A stretch of 64,000 bases of DNA from Lepidostoma basale (GCA_022606425.2 JAHDVF020001501.1:868001-932000); one strand, 5' to 3'. Counted from the first letter of the stretch, positions 22,335 through 33,774 are shown. Numbers and translations: made by a program. Notes: a model not told the origin generated them from the letters alone.

Positions 22335-22714
22335 AGTTTTCAAAGCTTTGTTCCCTTTTTTACCCGCACCAACCCATCTTTGGTTTATATATATATTCTT
22401 AGGAAATAATTATACTTCTTCATACGAATTATATCCTGAGTATATTAGTCTTAACGTGTATGCTAACGAGTTCATTTAATTTGCATTCACAGAAGATGTC
22501 AGGTCATGGGTCTTATTACAGGGAAGATCAAATTATAATTATTATCTCCTTCTAGAAATCGTTTTGTCTTCAAGATCACTCCATTCTACGCATTGAAAAG
22601 GTAACTGAATTGAATTAGAGCTTTCGTGAAATCATTAAGAAATTTGTGAATTCGCATATGTTCATTTTAATCACGTTTTAAGTGCTTGTAATGTAAAATT
22701 AAATTTTCAGTATA

Positions 22715-22930
22715 ATTACCATATCGCGCTAGTATTACTAAAGTGACACACACGTATTTTAAGGGTGTCACTTCATAAAATCTTGTGCGGTATGTCTGAA
22801 AATTTTTTGTTTAGGTTAATTATTTTTTTATAGTTCCATTACCATATGGCACTAGTATTCCTTATTCCGTGTCAACACACGTTTTTGTAAAGTATCACTT
22901 TAGAATATCTTGTTCGGTATGTCTCTAAGA
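22715..22930. repeat. Two-unit direct tandem repeat of about 130 bases
   Basis: The units start at ATTACCATATCGCGCTAGTA (22717) and ATTACCATATGGCACTAGTA (22849). Each continues through a GTGTCA/ACACACG and a TCACTT segment to TTGTGCGGTATGTCT or TTGTTCGGTATGTCT. Divergence is roughly one base in six by eye. Confidence 0.85.
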
Positions 22931-23124
22931 TTAAAAAAAATGTATATTAACATTTTATTTACAATTTAAAATTTCCTGGAATTTACTTATGTAAAATTAG
23001 CATTTTAAAATATGTGTACGCAAATAATATCTGAAAGCCCTTTCAAAACAAACGATAAATATCTCATCAAATATAATAAATCTACTAGAAAAAGAACGCT
23101 TTCATCAATATTGAATAGTTATTT

Positions 23125-23235
23125 ATTTTTGCTTAAATTCATATTAATGAAAACGTCTATCTTCTAGGAGTTTTATTATTATTATTTTTTATGAAATGAG
23201 ATGTTTCGCCCTTCTTTCATTTGTTAACATTATCA
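23125..23235 (-). mobile_element. Family D arm fragment
   Basis: TCATATTAATGAAAACGTC, TTCTAGGAGTTTTATT and GATGTTTCGCCCTTC are the inverted D arm up to the GAAACATC block. A SINE head follows after 23250. Confidence 0.6.
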
Positions 23236-23252
23236 TTATCAACATTATAATT

Positions 23253-23346
23253 TGTGACAATCACACTGCCATCGCCGGAAATCGAACCCGGGGCCTTCGG
23301 TATGGAAGTCAGAGCTCTTACCACTCTGCCTCGAAGGTCGTCAATA
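23253..23346 (-). mobile_element. tRNA-derived SINE copy 3, head only
   Basis: Reverse strand: GGCAGAGTGGTAAGAGCTC and GGTTCGATTTCC with the GTGTGATTGTCACA block. The copy stops there, about 95 bases, without body or tail. Confidence 0.85.
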
Positions 23347-23399
23347 TGAAACAGAATAGCTTAAAATCCTTGTTCAAACAGAATGCAGTAAATGATTAA

Positions 23400-23565
23400 T
23401 TTTAAATAAACTTAAGGCGTTAACACTGTGGAATTCCATAATGACGATTTTTTCCACTTTTGAAAAGCGAAAAAAAACGGTGTTTTAATTCATTAAAAAA
23501 TTCGTCATTAAATGATTGTTAAAACTTAAAATTAAACTCCTTTTAAAATCCCTGTTTGTGTTCAT
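23400..23565. repeat. Dispersed repeat R copy (unclassified)
   Basis: GCGTTAACACTGTGGAATTCC and a downstream ACTCCTTTTAAAATCCCTG match 57460-57630. A shorter match (GTTAACTCTGTGCAATTTC) lies at 10914. No coding content or clear ends. Confidence 0.6.
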
Positions 23566-23884
23566 TTAATTAAATGATTTGACCTGAATAAAATACAGAT
23601 TTCATCTCTGCAATAAGAAATTAACATTAAGAAAGTGAGAGATATCATAGATTAAAGTTTCAAGAAAGTTATCGAGATGCCATAGTACAGTGAAACTAAA
23701 TGTTAATGCGGCGGAACTTTCCTTACCTTGCTAAGTACCCAGTGGGAATATGAAATTAACGTAAAACTCGGTCGGAAAGAGGTCTAGATTGTTTGAATTT
23801 TCCAAAACTATACTCTGAATCTCGAAATTGTATTTGATTATTCAACAGAATCTTAAAATAAACTTTAGCATGTACGCTTAATGA

Positions 23885-24060
23885 ATATCGCGGTCTCCTC
23901 GACGTCTTTCATATTAGTGAAGGTACGTTCAGGGGACAAATACTTTTGACTTTAGAAAGTATCTTGTCTTCCTTTGTTGTATTTTTATAATATTTTACCT
24001 GTACTCAATAGATGCCTTAAACATGTTGCGGCTTATAATGTCTTTTACGAGTATATCCTT
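23885..24060 (+). mobile_element. LINE family Q C-terminal fragment
   Basis: Matches 53145-53345 and 56450-56660 (CGTTCAGGGGACA, GTATCTTGTCTTCC, CAATAGATGCCTTAAACAT), with a deletion in the block equivalent to the NALSSEIDV coding phrase. It looks like the 3' end of a CR1/Jockey-like LINE. Positions 23565-23885 and 24060-24430 hold nothing else beyond AT-rich sequence. Confidence 0.7.
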
Positions 24061-24429
24061 AAGTAGCTCCTGTGTACAAATTCAACATTTTTTTATCTTG
24101 TTCATTTTGAAACTGTTTTCAATTATAAGCCGATATTTATATCGATATTGTACCATGTTCATTCATGCTGGGAAATGCCATCTCAAGGCGAAACAAATTT
24201 ATCACTTTTATTCATATATTTTTTTGTATAAATAAATCAATGCATCAACCCAAGAAGCAATCGAGCTTTCACTATACATTAATTATACAATATTTAATTG
24301 GAATTAATTGTTTTCTGAGACATTTCATTTTACTATTAATTAAAACACCATTTTATCTCCTTTTTAGATTTGTTTTCTTGGCATTTCGAAGGCTTAACTT
24401 GTTTATCATCGGGAAAACGATAATTTACC

Positions 24430-24530
24430 TAAAACATTTTTTTTTTATATTCTTTGTATATACAACACTATTAAAATTACATATCAGACATGTTTCGGAC
24501 AACCAGTCCTTTTTCAGTGATACATATTAT
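24430..24530 (-). mobile_element. Family E element with hammerhead-like motif
   Basis: Minus strand: an eight-position helix I (ATGTATCA with TGATATGT, including G-U pairs), CTGAAAA, extra A, helix II GGAC/GTCC with a TGGTT loop, GAAA, ACATGT, C17. Only G8 (A here) breaks the core. The tail AATTTTAATAGTGTTGTAT... continues leftward to 24430, as in the copies at 28380 and 33290. Confidence 0.72.
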
Positions 24531-24639
24531 AAAGTGACGTATTTAAAATATTATAAAATTGTTTAAAAATATGATCATTTTTGACAGATGTTATAAATCT
24601 ATGTTATGCAAATTAGAAATTTATATAATAATTAAATAA

Positions 24640-24860
24640 TATGATGTTTTTTAACTACTTCCAATTTTGTCTTTATTTCGACAGCGACCGGTTTCGCCAG
24701 GCTCGTTGGGTTCGATAGACTGGTTGATTCCCAGTCTGTCGATGCCAGCGGACCTGGCGAGTCAAAAGTGGAAGTAGTAAAAAAACATCGTTTTATTTCA
24801 TTTTTATTTAAAATGAACTTCCTTCAAGAGATTTCAGTAAAATCATTCGATTATCCTAAA
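24640..24860. mobile_element. Family B inverted-dimer element
   Basis: Arms AACTACTTCCAATTTTGTC (24652) and its complement ending at 24777 enclose two cores. The minus core reads CTATCGA...AACGAGCCTGGC-GAAA-CCGGTC. The plus core reads CTGTCGA, GCCAG/CCTGGC and then GA directly joined to GTCAAAAG, so its GAAACCGG block is deleted. The tail at 24810-24855 (ATGAACTTCCTTCAAGAG) is shared with B copies 1 and 3. Confidence 0.78.
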
Positions 24861-25535
24861 ATTTTATATTTTTAAATGATAGATAATTAAAAACACATTA
24901 AATTCATATTTTAAAAAAACTTTATTCAATATATAACGATTGAACTTATTTGTCATAAATGGATATTTCCAATTTAACAAATTCTTAAAGCTAAGACTTA
25001 AAATTAACATGTGTGTTTTTTATGTATTTGATAAAACTTATAAATTTAAGGATACAATTGATTTAAAATTTGCCGTTATAAAAAACTTCCAATTTATCCT
25101 ATTCATCTACATCTTTCTCTCTCTCTCAGTATTATTGTACATTATTTAAGCGTGTCTACCTGAATAACTCGTATGTCTTAAAATATTTTTTTCCAGATAA
25201 AGAATCTCATAAATCTCGTCGCCAATCTTTATACTTCAGAAAATATTCCCTTGGAAATATGTTTCTATCCCTTGAATTAGTGAAACTATAGAAAGTATTT
25301 GGGATACTATGTGGCACAGACGATAGAAAGCCAACCTAATCCTAACACACCCTGTCAGGTGGTCATATGTCATGTGACCGAAACGCCTGTCCATGGATGT
25401 TCAACTCAATATATTTTAGAATTTATTGTTTTTATTTCGAACACATAGATTTATATTAACACATGTTTTCAGTTATATTTATATATAATATTAGGCATTT
25501 ACCAAACATTTAAATAATATTTAACACAAATAAAA
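24860..25535. other. No assignable feature
   Basis: AT-rich sequence; short open frames here are hydrophobic, low-complexity by-products of base composition. Confidence 0.5.
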
Positions 25536-25905
25536 AAATACTGTTTACTAGAAAATTTATTTATTTATTAATTTATTTATTAAGGGTCACATACAGCAAT
25601 ATCAATAACATATATAATACATTAAAAAAAACATTTAGAATAATTAAAATAAGGCCAATTACATGCTACCACAAATATATAATTGTAGTTTATTTTATTT
25701 TACAAATTTTATTGTAGTTTATGAGAATGACATGTATCGCCTATCTTAGCCATTATCAAATGCCATTTGATAATAATTTAGAAGAGCGAAACATGTCATT
25801 TTATATAAAATTTAATGAAACTTCTAGAAGACAAACGTTTTCATTTATATTGATTATTTAATATAGAATTTTTAATAATTGTTCAAGAAACAATAAATAA
25901 CAGAA
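25535..25905. mobile_element. Family D inverted element, interrupted by a repeat
   Basis: The left arm (25535-25560) is separated from its continuation (25690-25740) by a roughly 130-base insertion (repeat S). The minus core has GATACATGTC; the plus core at about 25763-25800 reads TTGATAATAATTTAGAAGAGC, GAAA, ACATGT, C. The distal tail ends in ATTGTTCAAGAAACAAT at 25878-25894. Confidence 0.75.
25560..25690. repeat. Repeat S inserted in a family D element
   Basis: TTATTTATTAAGGGTCACAT... TAAGGCCAATTACATGCTACC is shared, inverted, with 41370-41470. It splits the D element left arm, so it arrived later than D. Confidence 0.65.
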
Positions 25906-25909
25906 GTAT

Positions 25910-26290
25910 TATAATGTTTCTGCTGCCTGTTCCCCATCCCGTGTTCTAAATTTAAATTTGCCTTCCAAACCTCCCTTTCCCGGATTTAACTTGTCTGATC
26001 CTCACCTCCCGCTTTTATGTACCCATGTGATTGTTTCTAGTAGCTCTGTTTTTGTTTTAAATTTTTACTTTATATTGTATTCTTTTTATTAAATAAATTT
26101 AAATTTCGGTGGGATATAGAGGAAATGGGTCGTTTAAATGTGGCCTGGGTCCCTCTTGTTTTTCTTTAATCACAACCCCGTTAACGTAAGTCCCGCATGG
26201 ATGAGGGACGGGTCTAGGGATTGATAGAGCGAAGCTGATGAAAGGCGACGTCTGCCTATAACAGCTTCGGGAAAGCTATGGGACTCCTTT
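25910..26290. other. Unassigned, moderately GC-richer
   Basis: Contains ordinary-composition sequence (26100-26290) with no clear frame on the plus strand. The long minus-strand frame that crosses it is antisense to LINE K sequence at its upstream end. Confidence 0.4.
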
Positions 26291-26790
26291 AAGTCCCTTA
26301 TTTTATTCCCTTGACATATATTCTTATACAAGATTTTGTGTGGAAAAACAGGCATATGCGAGTGGAAAGCAAAGGGCGAATATATAAGACATGTGTAAGA
26401 CCCATAATGACTTCTGGCATAGAATCGATGGCTGACAACAAAAAGAACCAAAACACTATTACGAACCACCGAAATGAAGACACTCCGTGCTATTCTGGGC
26501 AAAACACTGAGGGATAGAATTTGAAACACAGTAATACGTGAGACCTGCGATACCGAAGATATTTTCAGATGGGGCAGGAAAAGAATACGCTTATGGCACG
26601 ACCACGTAGAACGAATGAGCGACGATAGACTCCCCCAAGCAGCCACAAACAACGTGCCAATGGAAACTCACCAACCCGGAAGACTTACGAAGAGGTGGCG
26701 AGACAGTTGGAGTTCTGTGTCCCAGGAGACCTCGACGCAATAAAAACAGATCCACAGATCAATTAAAAGCGGAAGAAAAAGAAGTTTTAT
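26290..26790 (+). mobile_element. LINE family K C-terminal region
   Basis: Forward frames give a DxG-YIRHV-like start, then LLRTTEMKTLRAILGKTLRD, TVIRETCDTEDIFRWGRKR, LWHDHVERMSDDRLPQAA and GRLTKRWRDSWSSV. Several frameshifts and stops occur before 26510. It ends in an A/G-rich tail (AGAAAAAGAAG) at about 26785. Confidence 0.85.
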
Positions 26791-26799
26791 ATTCCCATG

Positions 26800-28005
26800 A
26801 ACTATTTTATACTATTATAACTTCTAGGAAACAGATTGTAATATATAATTTTATAAAAATCACTACTTTAATCACTAATAATTTCACTTTAATTTATAAG
26901 ATTTTCAGTGTCCATTTTCGTTTTGAAAAGTTTATTTATATTGTTTGAAAATTACATTTTTGGCTTACTGGTTCAATATCAAACGTAAAAACTTCTAATT
27001 CAAGCTTCTGTACGCTACGCCGAACGCAAAAGGAATTGCCCATGATATAAAATAAAATCACCAAGTGATCCAGGTTCAAAGCTCTCTTGGTCACATGCCA
27101 CTCTTCAATCAGTAAAACTTCCACTCAGATTTATACAAAGTTCTTCACTTGAATGGATACTAACAAGTATTTAAATTTGACCTTCCCGTAGTCTGTCCCA
27201 CGCTTAACGCTTTCGAAGATTTAATCTGTTAAAATAATATTGACAGCAACAAAAGATTAAATAAGATTATTATCCCTGCCACTAACAGACTGTGGGGGTG
27301 GGGGCTGGGAGGACGCCGTTCTCGCCCCGGCCGGCGGCACATTAGCAGGCGTCTGGACGCCCGCGCCCCCGGCCGATAGCCCAATCGATCACCAAACTGC
27401 AACCAAAGTTCAGAAATTCTCTGCGCTATTTTGCTTTGTGACCTTCTGATCGTTGGCCCATTGACAAGACATACTACAAGTCGATCAATATTCAATAGAA
27501 ATGATTGAATATAACGTATTATTAATTAGCCCTTCGTTACATAGCATAGCAAATTCGCTACATACCAAATAAATCTATTATTTATATTTTTACAGAATAT
27601 TTTAATTTCATACATATTCTTATTGTACCCTCTACATTCCCATTTACCTATTAAGCTACACAAGTCATCGCTATTGACACGAGTATACAAAAACATTTAT
27701 TTTGAAAATCGGTTGACGGTTGAACTGATTTGATTATTACTAATTTATTAGACACATTTTTAAGTTTAAAACATTTTTTTTTTTGCTTATAAATAAATAA
27801 AACTCACAAATAAAAAAAATAAAATCTGAATTTTCTAACAATCTCATTGTAAAAAATCATTCATTTAATAAAGATAAAGGCGTTGAAATTTCGCATGTTA
27901 GTAATAAAATATAATTTTGAGCAATCTCGAAAGCCATTAAAAATATAGAAAATATTATAAATAATCAAATAAATCTAACGTCAATTCCAATCTTTGATTT
28001 ATTTC
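26800..28005. other. Mostly unassigned, with a GC-rich island
   Basis: A trace of a family D arm (AACTTCTAGGAAACAGA) is at 26819. A GC-rich island lies at 27288-27440. No frames with known domains were seen; the island could be conserved host sequence. Confidence 0.4.
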
Positions 28006-28200
28006 CTTACTAACTAACTAACTAACTATCACGCCGTCTCCCCGAAGGGGTAGGCAGAAAGAATGGACTGCCACACTTTTCTTTCCTAAAATATTTCTCT
28101 CGCTTCCTCCACATTCATACATCGTGTCATGCACGCGCGTCGATTTCTCTGACTCCTCCTCACATGGCCGACATTCAATATTTGATTTATACCTTTTATT
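28005..28200 (-). mobile_element. LINE family H 3' end with (TTAG)n tail
   Basis: CTAACTAACTAACTAACTAT tail at 28007-28027, then the CACGCCGTCTCCCC block and the ATTCATACATCGTGTCATGC phrase common to all H copies. It is cut at about 28190. Confidence 0.82.
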
Positions 28201-28374
28201 GTTAGAAATTACCTAAACCCCAAAAAGAACTTTCAATTATTATTTTAAATTTTAAATTGATTCATAATATTTGTTATAACACAAGCACAAACGTTCGAAA
28301 TAAATCTTTATGACATTTGTCAAACCTGATCATATTTGTAAACACTTTTATAATATTTTAAATATGTATCTTTA

Positions 28375-28500
28375 TAATATCACAGAGGAGGGACAGGTTG
28401 TCTGAAACATGTCTGACATGTAATTAAATTTTTTTTTAAGTCGGTGATGTATATACAAAGAATATAAAAAAGAAAAAGACAAATAAATTAAATTAAATTG
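28375..28500 (+). mobile_element. Family E element, single
   Basis: CAGAGGA, G, GGAC/GTCT hairpin, GAAA, ACATGT, C, then TGACATGT pairing with an upstream stretch. The tail GTAATTAAATTTT...TATACAAAGAATATAAAAAA follows. The box has U4 changed to A. 28500-29250 shows nothing else. Confidence 0.65.
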
Positions 28501-29254
28501 CCGAATGAGTATGAACATCATTTTCAATAATTTATTATGTGTTTTAATAAAATGTGTTACAAAATATCAAATTTAGCTTTCTAGTAAATTGGCCACAAAC
28601 CTATTTTTTAATATGGGTATCTAAATAAACATAACCTATTTTATTACACATTCTGTTTTGCAATAAATAACATAAAATACGATTGCTTTTTAAATTAAAA
28701 ATAATTATGCAATGAAGGATTAATAGATTTTGTTTAAATGTAAAATAATAAGACTACACAAAAGTTGTCTTTCTTAGTATTCGATTAACCTGTTTTTACT
28801 CAGTTCCAAAAAAAATCAGCCACTATAATCCTTCGTCTTATAATGTTTGTTGATCAAGAATTAATACTTCCAGACAACGTACCTTGCGAAGTGAATTAAA
28901 TCAAGCTACGCTGATTGAAATAAAAGCAATGAAGCATGGGTACATTTGTTTAATTCATATTGGTATTTTTAAGTATACATTGTGACTCGTATCATACTGG
29001 GTATGTTAGAGTACTAATCAATGAAAATTACACGAACTCTCGTTTGGGTGTGTTCGATTTCAAAACTCGGATATTTTTTTAAAACTTGACTTCGTTTGCC
29101 CCCGACAATTATTTATGAAAACAACAACATAGAATGTCTGATATGGCTAGATTGAGCGAATCGGACTACTGAGATCAAAAGGCGCAGGATTGATGAGCTT
29201 GGAGGAAAATCATCAAGAAGGCTAAAACTCGTCAAAATTTGAATGGCCATAGGA

Positions 29255-29620
29255 AGTCATCATCATCGGATGTCCCTCGTGTCTGTTATAACACAGAAGA
29301 CTGTCCTTCAAAGTCGAGGGTCACCATGTGACTGAAGAGCCCTATTCTGGACCCACAGATTCTGGGGCATCTGGGGCAGGGGAAGGCGCTTGTAATGGAG
29401 CCGTCACCGTCTCCCAGTGGTTTCTCCTTTCTCCTCCTCTTCCTCTCTGCGACGTCGTCTCTGCGCTGTGTTTCAAAGTCTTGCGTGCCTTTATGTACTG
29501 CTGTTCAACATCTAGGTCTGTCTTCTGCAGTCTTTTCCCAGCAATCACAGTCGATGCCAGTCTTTTGTAGGTTTCCTTTAAGGAAGTCCTTAAAGCGTAT
29601 GGCCATTGGAAGTAAGTAAG
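29255..29620 (-). mobile_element. LINE family N C terminus with zinc-finger motif
   Basis: Reading the minus strand from 29615: RFKDFLKGNLQKTGIDCDCW, EKTAEDRPR, stop, VHKGTQDFETQRRDDVAE, KEKPLGDGDG and then FPCPRCPRICGSRIGLFSHM. The last block (C-x2-C ... H) is the zinc-binding C terminus found in several non-LTR clades. The order RYK/RFKD...W...AEDR...C-x2-C...SRIGL-SH is diagnostic. Only one stop is visible. The more obvious open frame on this strand (29764-29342) is a shadow in another phase. Confidence 0.85.
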
Positions 29621-29919
29621 TAACAACAACATAGATTTTTCACCTGCCACTGTGTACAGCCAAACTTCCTTTGTAATGCCCGTGAGCAAAGCAATAATCC
29701 ATCTAAACTGCATTACTTCGGATGTGAACATTTTTACTATAGTAAGGCTGCCCTCGGAAATCATCTGTCTTTAATGATCTATTCTTGGTTGTTTTTTTAA
29801 TAGATCGTTTTTTCGTTACAATTTTTCTTGTTGTTCTAGGATTATTAATGGGAGTTTGGTTTAATTTTAAATATTTATTATGCTTTAAGCGATTTGTGAT
29901 ATGGTGGTCGAGGTTTAAA

Positions 29920-30230
29920 GATTTTCTGCTTAAAGCTTACATCTAGTCTCAATCGATGGCGCTATTGTAGATTGAACTAAAATATGGGAAATGTTTCTCA
30001 ACATGGTAGCATATATATAACTTTCAAAAAATAATTGTCAGACGTGGTGTCGGTAAGAAGGGCGGAATCGCTTAACCCAGGTCATAAGTCATGTAAACGC
30101 CTCGACCACCATATTCTGTTTCCAAATAATTTACATCTTCGTCTCTATTGAGATACAATTAATTCTTATTGGATTAACCCGTAATGGGTAAAATCCAGTA
30201 TTTGTATGCATTCTAAAAAAACAAAAAGAT
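29920..30230 (-). mobile_element. Element G copy 2
   Basis: Shares GCGCTATTGTAGATTGAAC, GGTCATAAGTCATGTAAACG, CATATTCTGTTTCC and CTCTATTGAGATACAATTAA with the other G copies. It is followed directly by a second G-like phrase (AACCCGTAATGGGTAAAATCC), so the two ends of the element are brought together as in copy 5. Confidence 0.75.
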
Positions 30231-30267
30231 TTGCGATTCGTGATATGTTTTAATATGTTTTAATTTT

Positions 30268-30402
30268 CGTATGAAGCACTTAATTTGTGATGTGACATTA
30301 TTAAATAAAATAATGATATAATTTTAGTAATTTGTATAAACACCACTTTATTTGGTAACACCAACCGTTTCGCTTCCGCCTGAGCTTCGTCAGAAAAATG
30401 AT
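30268..30402 (-). mobile_element. Family A single element with hammerhead-like motif
   Basis: Minus strand: CTGACGA (30392-30386), extra A, helix II GCT/AGC with a mismatched top, GAAA, CGG, TT, GGTG. Both conserved boxes are present, but one C of the ACCGGT palindrome is deleted, so helix III is broken. The tail leftward to 30268 matches 11908-11990. Confidence 0.72.
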
Positions 30403-30679
30403 TTGTAGTTTTTCTATTATTTTTTTATTGTAATAAAATAAATTAAACATAAAGATAATATTTTTTTCTATATTACATGCCTTACACATTTATCTACCGT
30501 AGCTAGAAGAGATTAAAATATAAATTGTTATCGAATATTGACATTAATTTTTATGTACTTATTTTAATATATTCAAGTAAGAGATACACAATGATATAAA
30601 AACATAAGTTGCGTGAAAAATGAATATGCAATTATAATATAGACAGTACTTCCTTCAGGTGCGCCAGACTCTGTGTATG

Positions 30680-31060
30680 ATAGAGTGTCGCATGAAAATA
30701 TAAGAATTTAATGCGGTGCGAATGATGGTGTCATGAACAAAATAATGAAAGGATCATGAAGATGGTTTGGACATATGGAAAGAATGAATGAAGAATGAAT
30801 GGAAAAAAAACTTAATGATGTAAATGGAACCAGAAATAGAAGAAGACCGAGGAAAACGTGGCACGATTAAATAAATCAAATATTGAATGTCGGCCATGTG
30901 AGGAGTCAGAGAAATCGACGCGCGTGCATGACACGATGTATGAATGTTAAGGAAGCGAGAGAAATATGTCAGGAAAGAAAAGTGTGGCAGTCCATTCTTT
31001 CTGCCTACCCGTTCGGGGAGACGGCGTGATGGTTAGTTAGTTCGTTAGTTAGTTCAATAA
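30680..31060 (+). mobile_element. LINE family H 3' region with (TTAG)n tail
   Basis: Forward: an MRR/IAEC-like start, KGSXRWFGHMERMNE-like stretch, RNRRRPRKTWHD and VRSQRNRRACMTRCMNVKEA, with the tail (GTTAGTTAG...) at 31032-31056. A frameshift occurs near 30800. Confidence 0.84.
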
Positions 31061-31485
31061 AATTAATTAACTTAACTTTTTCATACTTCTTTAAACATGC
31101 TATTCATTCGTAATAAAAAATGAAATAATCATTTATAATCTTCAGAACAAGCTTGAAGTTTTTCCTCAGTCAAACTCAAAAATGAATTCAACATTTCTAG
31201 AGTAGTACACGCGTTTTTATAACAAATTTAGTTTAACGGTGAAATGTAACACTTGCTGGGTCATAAATCTTAAGAGTTTCCTAAGAAATTGAACTCTTTG
31301 TCTAAAGTTCTTGTCTTCAAGTTTCCTGCTTTGACCGCTCCGCTAGCTTGAGCGTGGAAAAAAGAAAAAGTTTTCAAAGTGTTCACCTAAAAACCAAGCA
31401 AATGTGATTAAGGTATCAACTTAATAACAGCATCATGCATTATTATTTAAAGATGTAAAATTAATATAATTATGGTTTATTTTAA
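31060..31485. other. No assignable feature
   Basis: AT-rich with no repeat or coding match noticed. Confidence 0.45.
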
Positions 31486-31488
31486 GCC

Positions 31489-31845
31489 TTAACGGTTTAA
31501 GGATTAATTGTATCTCAAAAGAGACGAACATGCAAATTGGAAACAGAATATGGTGATCGAGGTGTTAACAGGACTTATGACCTGATTGGTTGGGTTAAGC
31601 GCACGCTTTATGTAATACAACATTCCCCATTCCACCTTTCTTACGACCACCATGTCTGACAATTTTTTTGGAGTTGTATATATGTTAATCTGTAACACCA
31701 AACTTCACATGTTAGATTCAATCAACACACTAGCGCCATCTATGAAGATTGTAGCGCCATCTTGAATTGATAACCCGCAATGGGTAAAATCCAGTATTCG
31801 TCACAAATATTTGTATACATTCAAAATGTAGTCGTTAACGGTTTA
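31489..31845 (+). mobile_element. Element G copy 3 with target-site duplication
   Basis: The element (31500-31834, about 335 bases) is flanked by TTAACGGTTTA at 31489-31499 and 31835-31845, an 11-base direct repeat consistent with a target-site duplication. It begins AGGATTAATTGTATCTC and ends after CAATGGGTAAAATCCAGTAT. It has no terminal inverted repeats and no reading frame, so the class is open: an 11 to 13 base duplication fits a retroposed element better than most MITEs. Confidence 0.82.
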
Positions 31846-31904
31846 TTTTTATCATTAAGGATTTGTTTAATTCGTAAATAGTTTAATTTATTCGTTAATC
31901 TTCT

Positions 31905-32035
31905 TCTTCTTCACGTTCCCTGTCGAGTTCTCCCAATGTTGGCGATCACCTCGGCGAACCTGTCCCTGTCCTGCGCCGCTCGGAACAGCTCCTCCACACC
32001 CCGGATGCCAGTCCACTCCCTCACGTTTCTGACTT
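31905..32035 (-). mobile_element. LINE family I extreme C terminus
   Basis: The reverse strand reads VRNVREWTGIRGVEELFRAA, QDRDRFAEVIANIGR and a stop, then an A/G tail (GAAGAAGAAG) on that strand. It is the same end as 36420-36575. Confidence 0.85.
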
Positions 32036-32184
32036 TATTGTGTTTATTTAAACTAATAACATAATGTTTTGTTTTTATTACTATGAGCATTTTGAGATTA
32101 TTTGAATACAGTGATTTATAAATCGAATTTGAACATCTTCCAAATTCGTCAAGACTTTGTTTCGTGGATTTAAATTTGAATTAC

Positions 32185-32345
32185 TTTTGAAAAGCTTTGT
32201 GTTTCTACAACACTTTTTTGCCCTTTTCACAACCATATGTCGGACTGTAGACTTCTTCATCGATGCAAACAATATTGTCTAAAAATATTTTCGCTGAGGA
32301 AGGACGTCTGTGGTCCGAAATATGTTTGATATTATAAAAGATGTT
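32185..32345 (+). mobile_element. Family E-associated unit with hammerhead-like motif at 32289-32333
   Basis: After a short shared repeat (32185-32240) comes TTTTCG, CTGAGGA (32294-32300), extra A, helix II GGAC/GTCC with a seven-base loop, GAAA, TATG, TT, TGATA. CUGANGA and GAAA are intact, helix I has three to four pairs including G-U, and the palindrome is weakened to ATATGT. H17 is T. Confidence 0.65.
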
Positions 32346-33285
32346 GTGGATTTCTATTTACATAAATTTCAGTTACAATGCAAATCAGTTGATTAAATAC
32401 ATTATATATAAGGTTAACACTTTAAATATAAATTCAGCTTCATCATTATACGAAGACATCATCGCTATAAATTTCGCCGTAGTATTTTAAAATAATTTTT
32501 ACATATATATTTCCATCAATATAAAAAAATGTACATTGTTTATGTGTAATATAATGTAACAATGATATCACCTTTGCTTTAAACAATATAATTTTCAACG
32601 GAAAATTCTTTAAAAACGTTTGTATTTTGACCATTTTTACTAAGAATTATGGTCCTTTTCCACGCCCATAAAAAAACATATTTTGAAATTTTGCATGTAC
32701 CTTATTACCGAAAGTTTCACTCTTCTGAGTCAGCTAACAGGAAGCTTAATCTAAAATGGGCAAGCTCAAAGCACGAGAGCAAACTTTGTCCAGTTTAACA
32801 GAGTGTTAATTTAGCTTTTACATAATGTATTGTAATACTTACGTACATATTGATAGACAAGCAGTAAATCTTTAAAGCATGTGGGCCGGTTTTAATGGAT
32901 CGGAGGCGAAGGGCGGGAGGGAAGGGATGAAGTCCGGAAGTTGGCGCACGTGCCCATAGTCCAGTTTGATAGTTGATAGCTTCCCTTGGAATACGGAACT
33001 TGCTCTCATCTGATGAATAAAGAAAACAAATAAATTGACTCAAAGCACAAATAGTCTTCACGTATAAATTTAAACGTTTTGTCAATCAAGTACAGTCAAT
33101 GCTTTATATAAAAGTAAGCGCTCGGTTTTTCAGACATTCAAACCTTTCTTTAAATGTGTAATGGTGATTGATTAATTACAAATATTAATATATTAATATA
33201 TGCATATTTAAATAGATACCAAATTATAACTGAATAAAATAAAAATAATTGAATAACTTCTTCTATGTTCGCCAAACTTTATGTT
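32345..33285. other. Unassigned, with a small GC-rich patch
   Basis: AT-rich except for 32880-32965, a G-rich patch containing GGCGAAGGGCGGGAGGGAAG. Nothing recognisable. Confidence 0.45.
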
Positions 33286-33289
33286 GTAG

Positions 33290-33570
33290 ATGTTTTATTT
33301 GTATTTTTCTTTTTTATATACTTTGTATATACAACACTAACTAAAAAAATTAAAATTACATATCAGACATGTTTCGGACAACCGGTCCTTCTTCAGTGAA
33401 ACATATATAAAGATACATATTCAAAATATTATAAAATTGTTAACAAATATGATCAGTTTTGACCGATGTTATAAAGAAACATGTCTGATATGTAATTTTA
33501 TTTTTTTCTAAAGTTACTCGTAGTGTTGTATTTACAAAGTACAATATAAAAAAAAGAAAGAGACAAATTA
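33290..33570. mobile_element. Family E inverted-dimer element
   Basis: Left arm: CTTTGTATATACAACACTAA...ATTACATATCAGACATGTTTC. Right arm from 33478: GAAACATGTCTGATATGTAA...GTGTTGTATTTACAAAGT. The arms are outward-facing copies of the E tail. The left one carries a complete hammerhead-like core, while in the right one only the 3' half from GAAA survives. Confidence 0.85.
33358..33404 (-). ncRNA. Hammerhead-ribozyme-like motif, family E, intact core
   Basis: Minus strand: helix I 5' ATGTTTCA, CTGAAGA (33396-33390), extra A, helix II GGAC/GTCC closed by CGGTT, GAAA, the palindrome ACATGT, C17, helix I 3' TGATATGT. Helix I pairs at seven of eight positions, allowing G-U and one U-U mismatch. As with the other families, there is one unpaired base between A9 and helix II. 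Confidence 0.72.
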
Positions 33571-33774
33571 AATTGGATAACTTTTTAAAACCTTGTATTT
33601 TCACAACACTTTTCACAAACTTATTTCAAACTGCATACTTACTTCATCTGTGTATTTCAAAAAAATATTGATAACCGTTACTTGTATACTGAATGTAAAC
33701 AGTCAGAAATAATATATATAAAAAACAGCATATTGTGAGGAAGTAAAGAAATACCATTATAATACTGAATGAGT

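Noticed and set aside
24165..24566. 133-codon plus frame
   Set aside because: Rich in F, I and L from AT-rich DNA, and it overlaps a family E element with its hammerhead-like motif.
26170..26652. 160-codon minus-strand frame, the longest in the window
   Set aside because: It is antisense to the recognisable LINE K coding region at 26290-26790 and has no domain of its own.
29342..29764. 140-codon minus-strand frame
   Set aside because: A shadow in another phase of the LINE N C terminus, which is confirmed by its zinc-finger motif.
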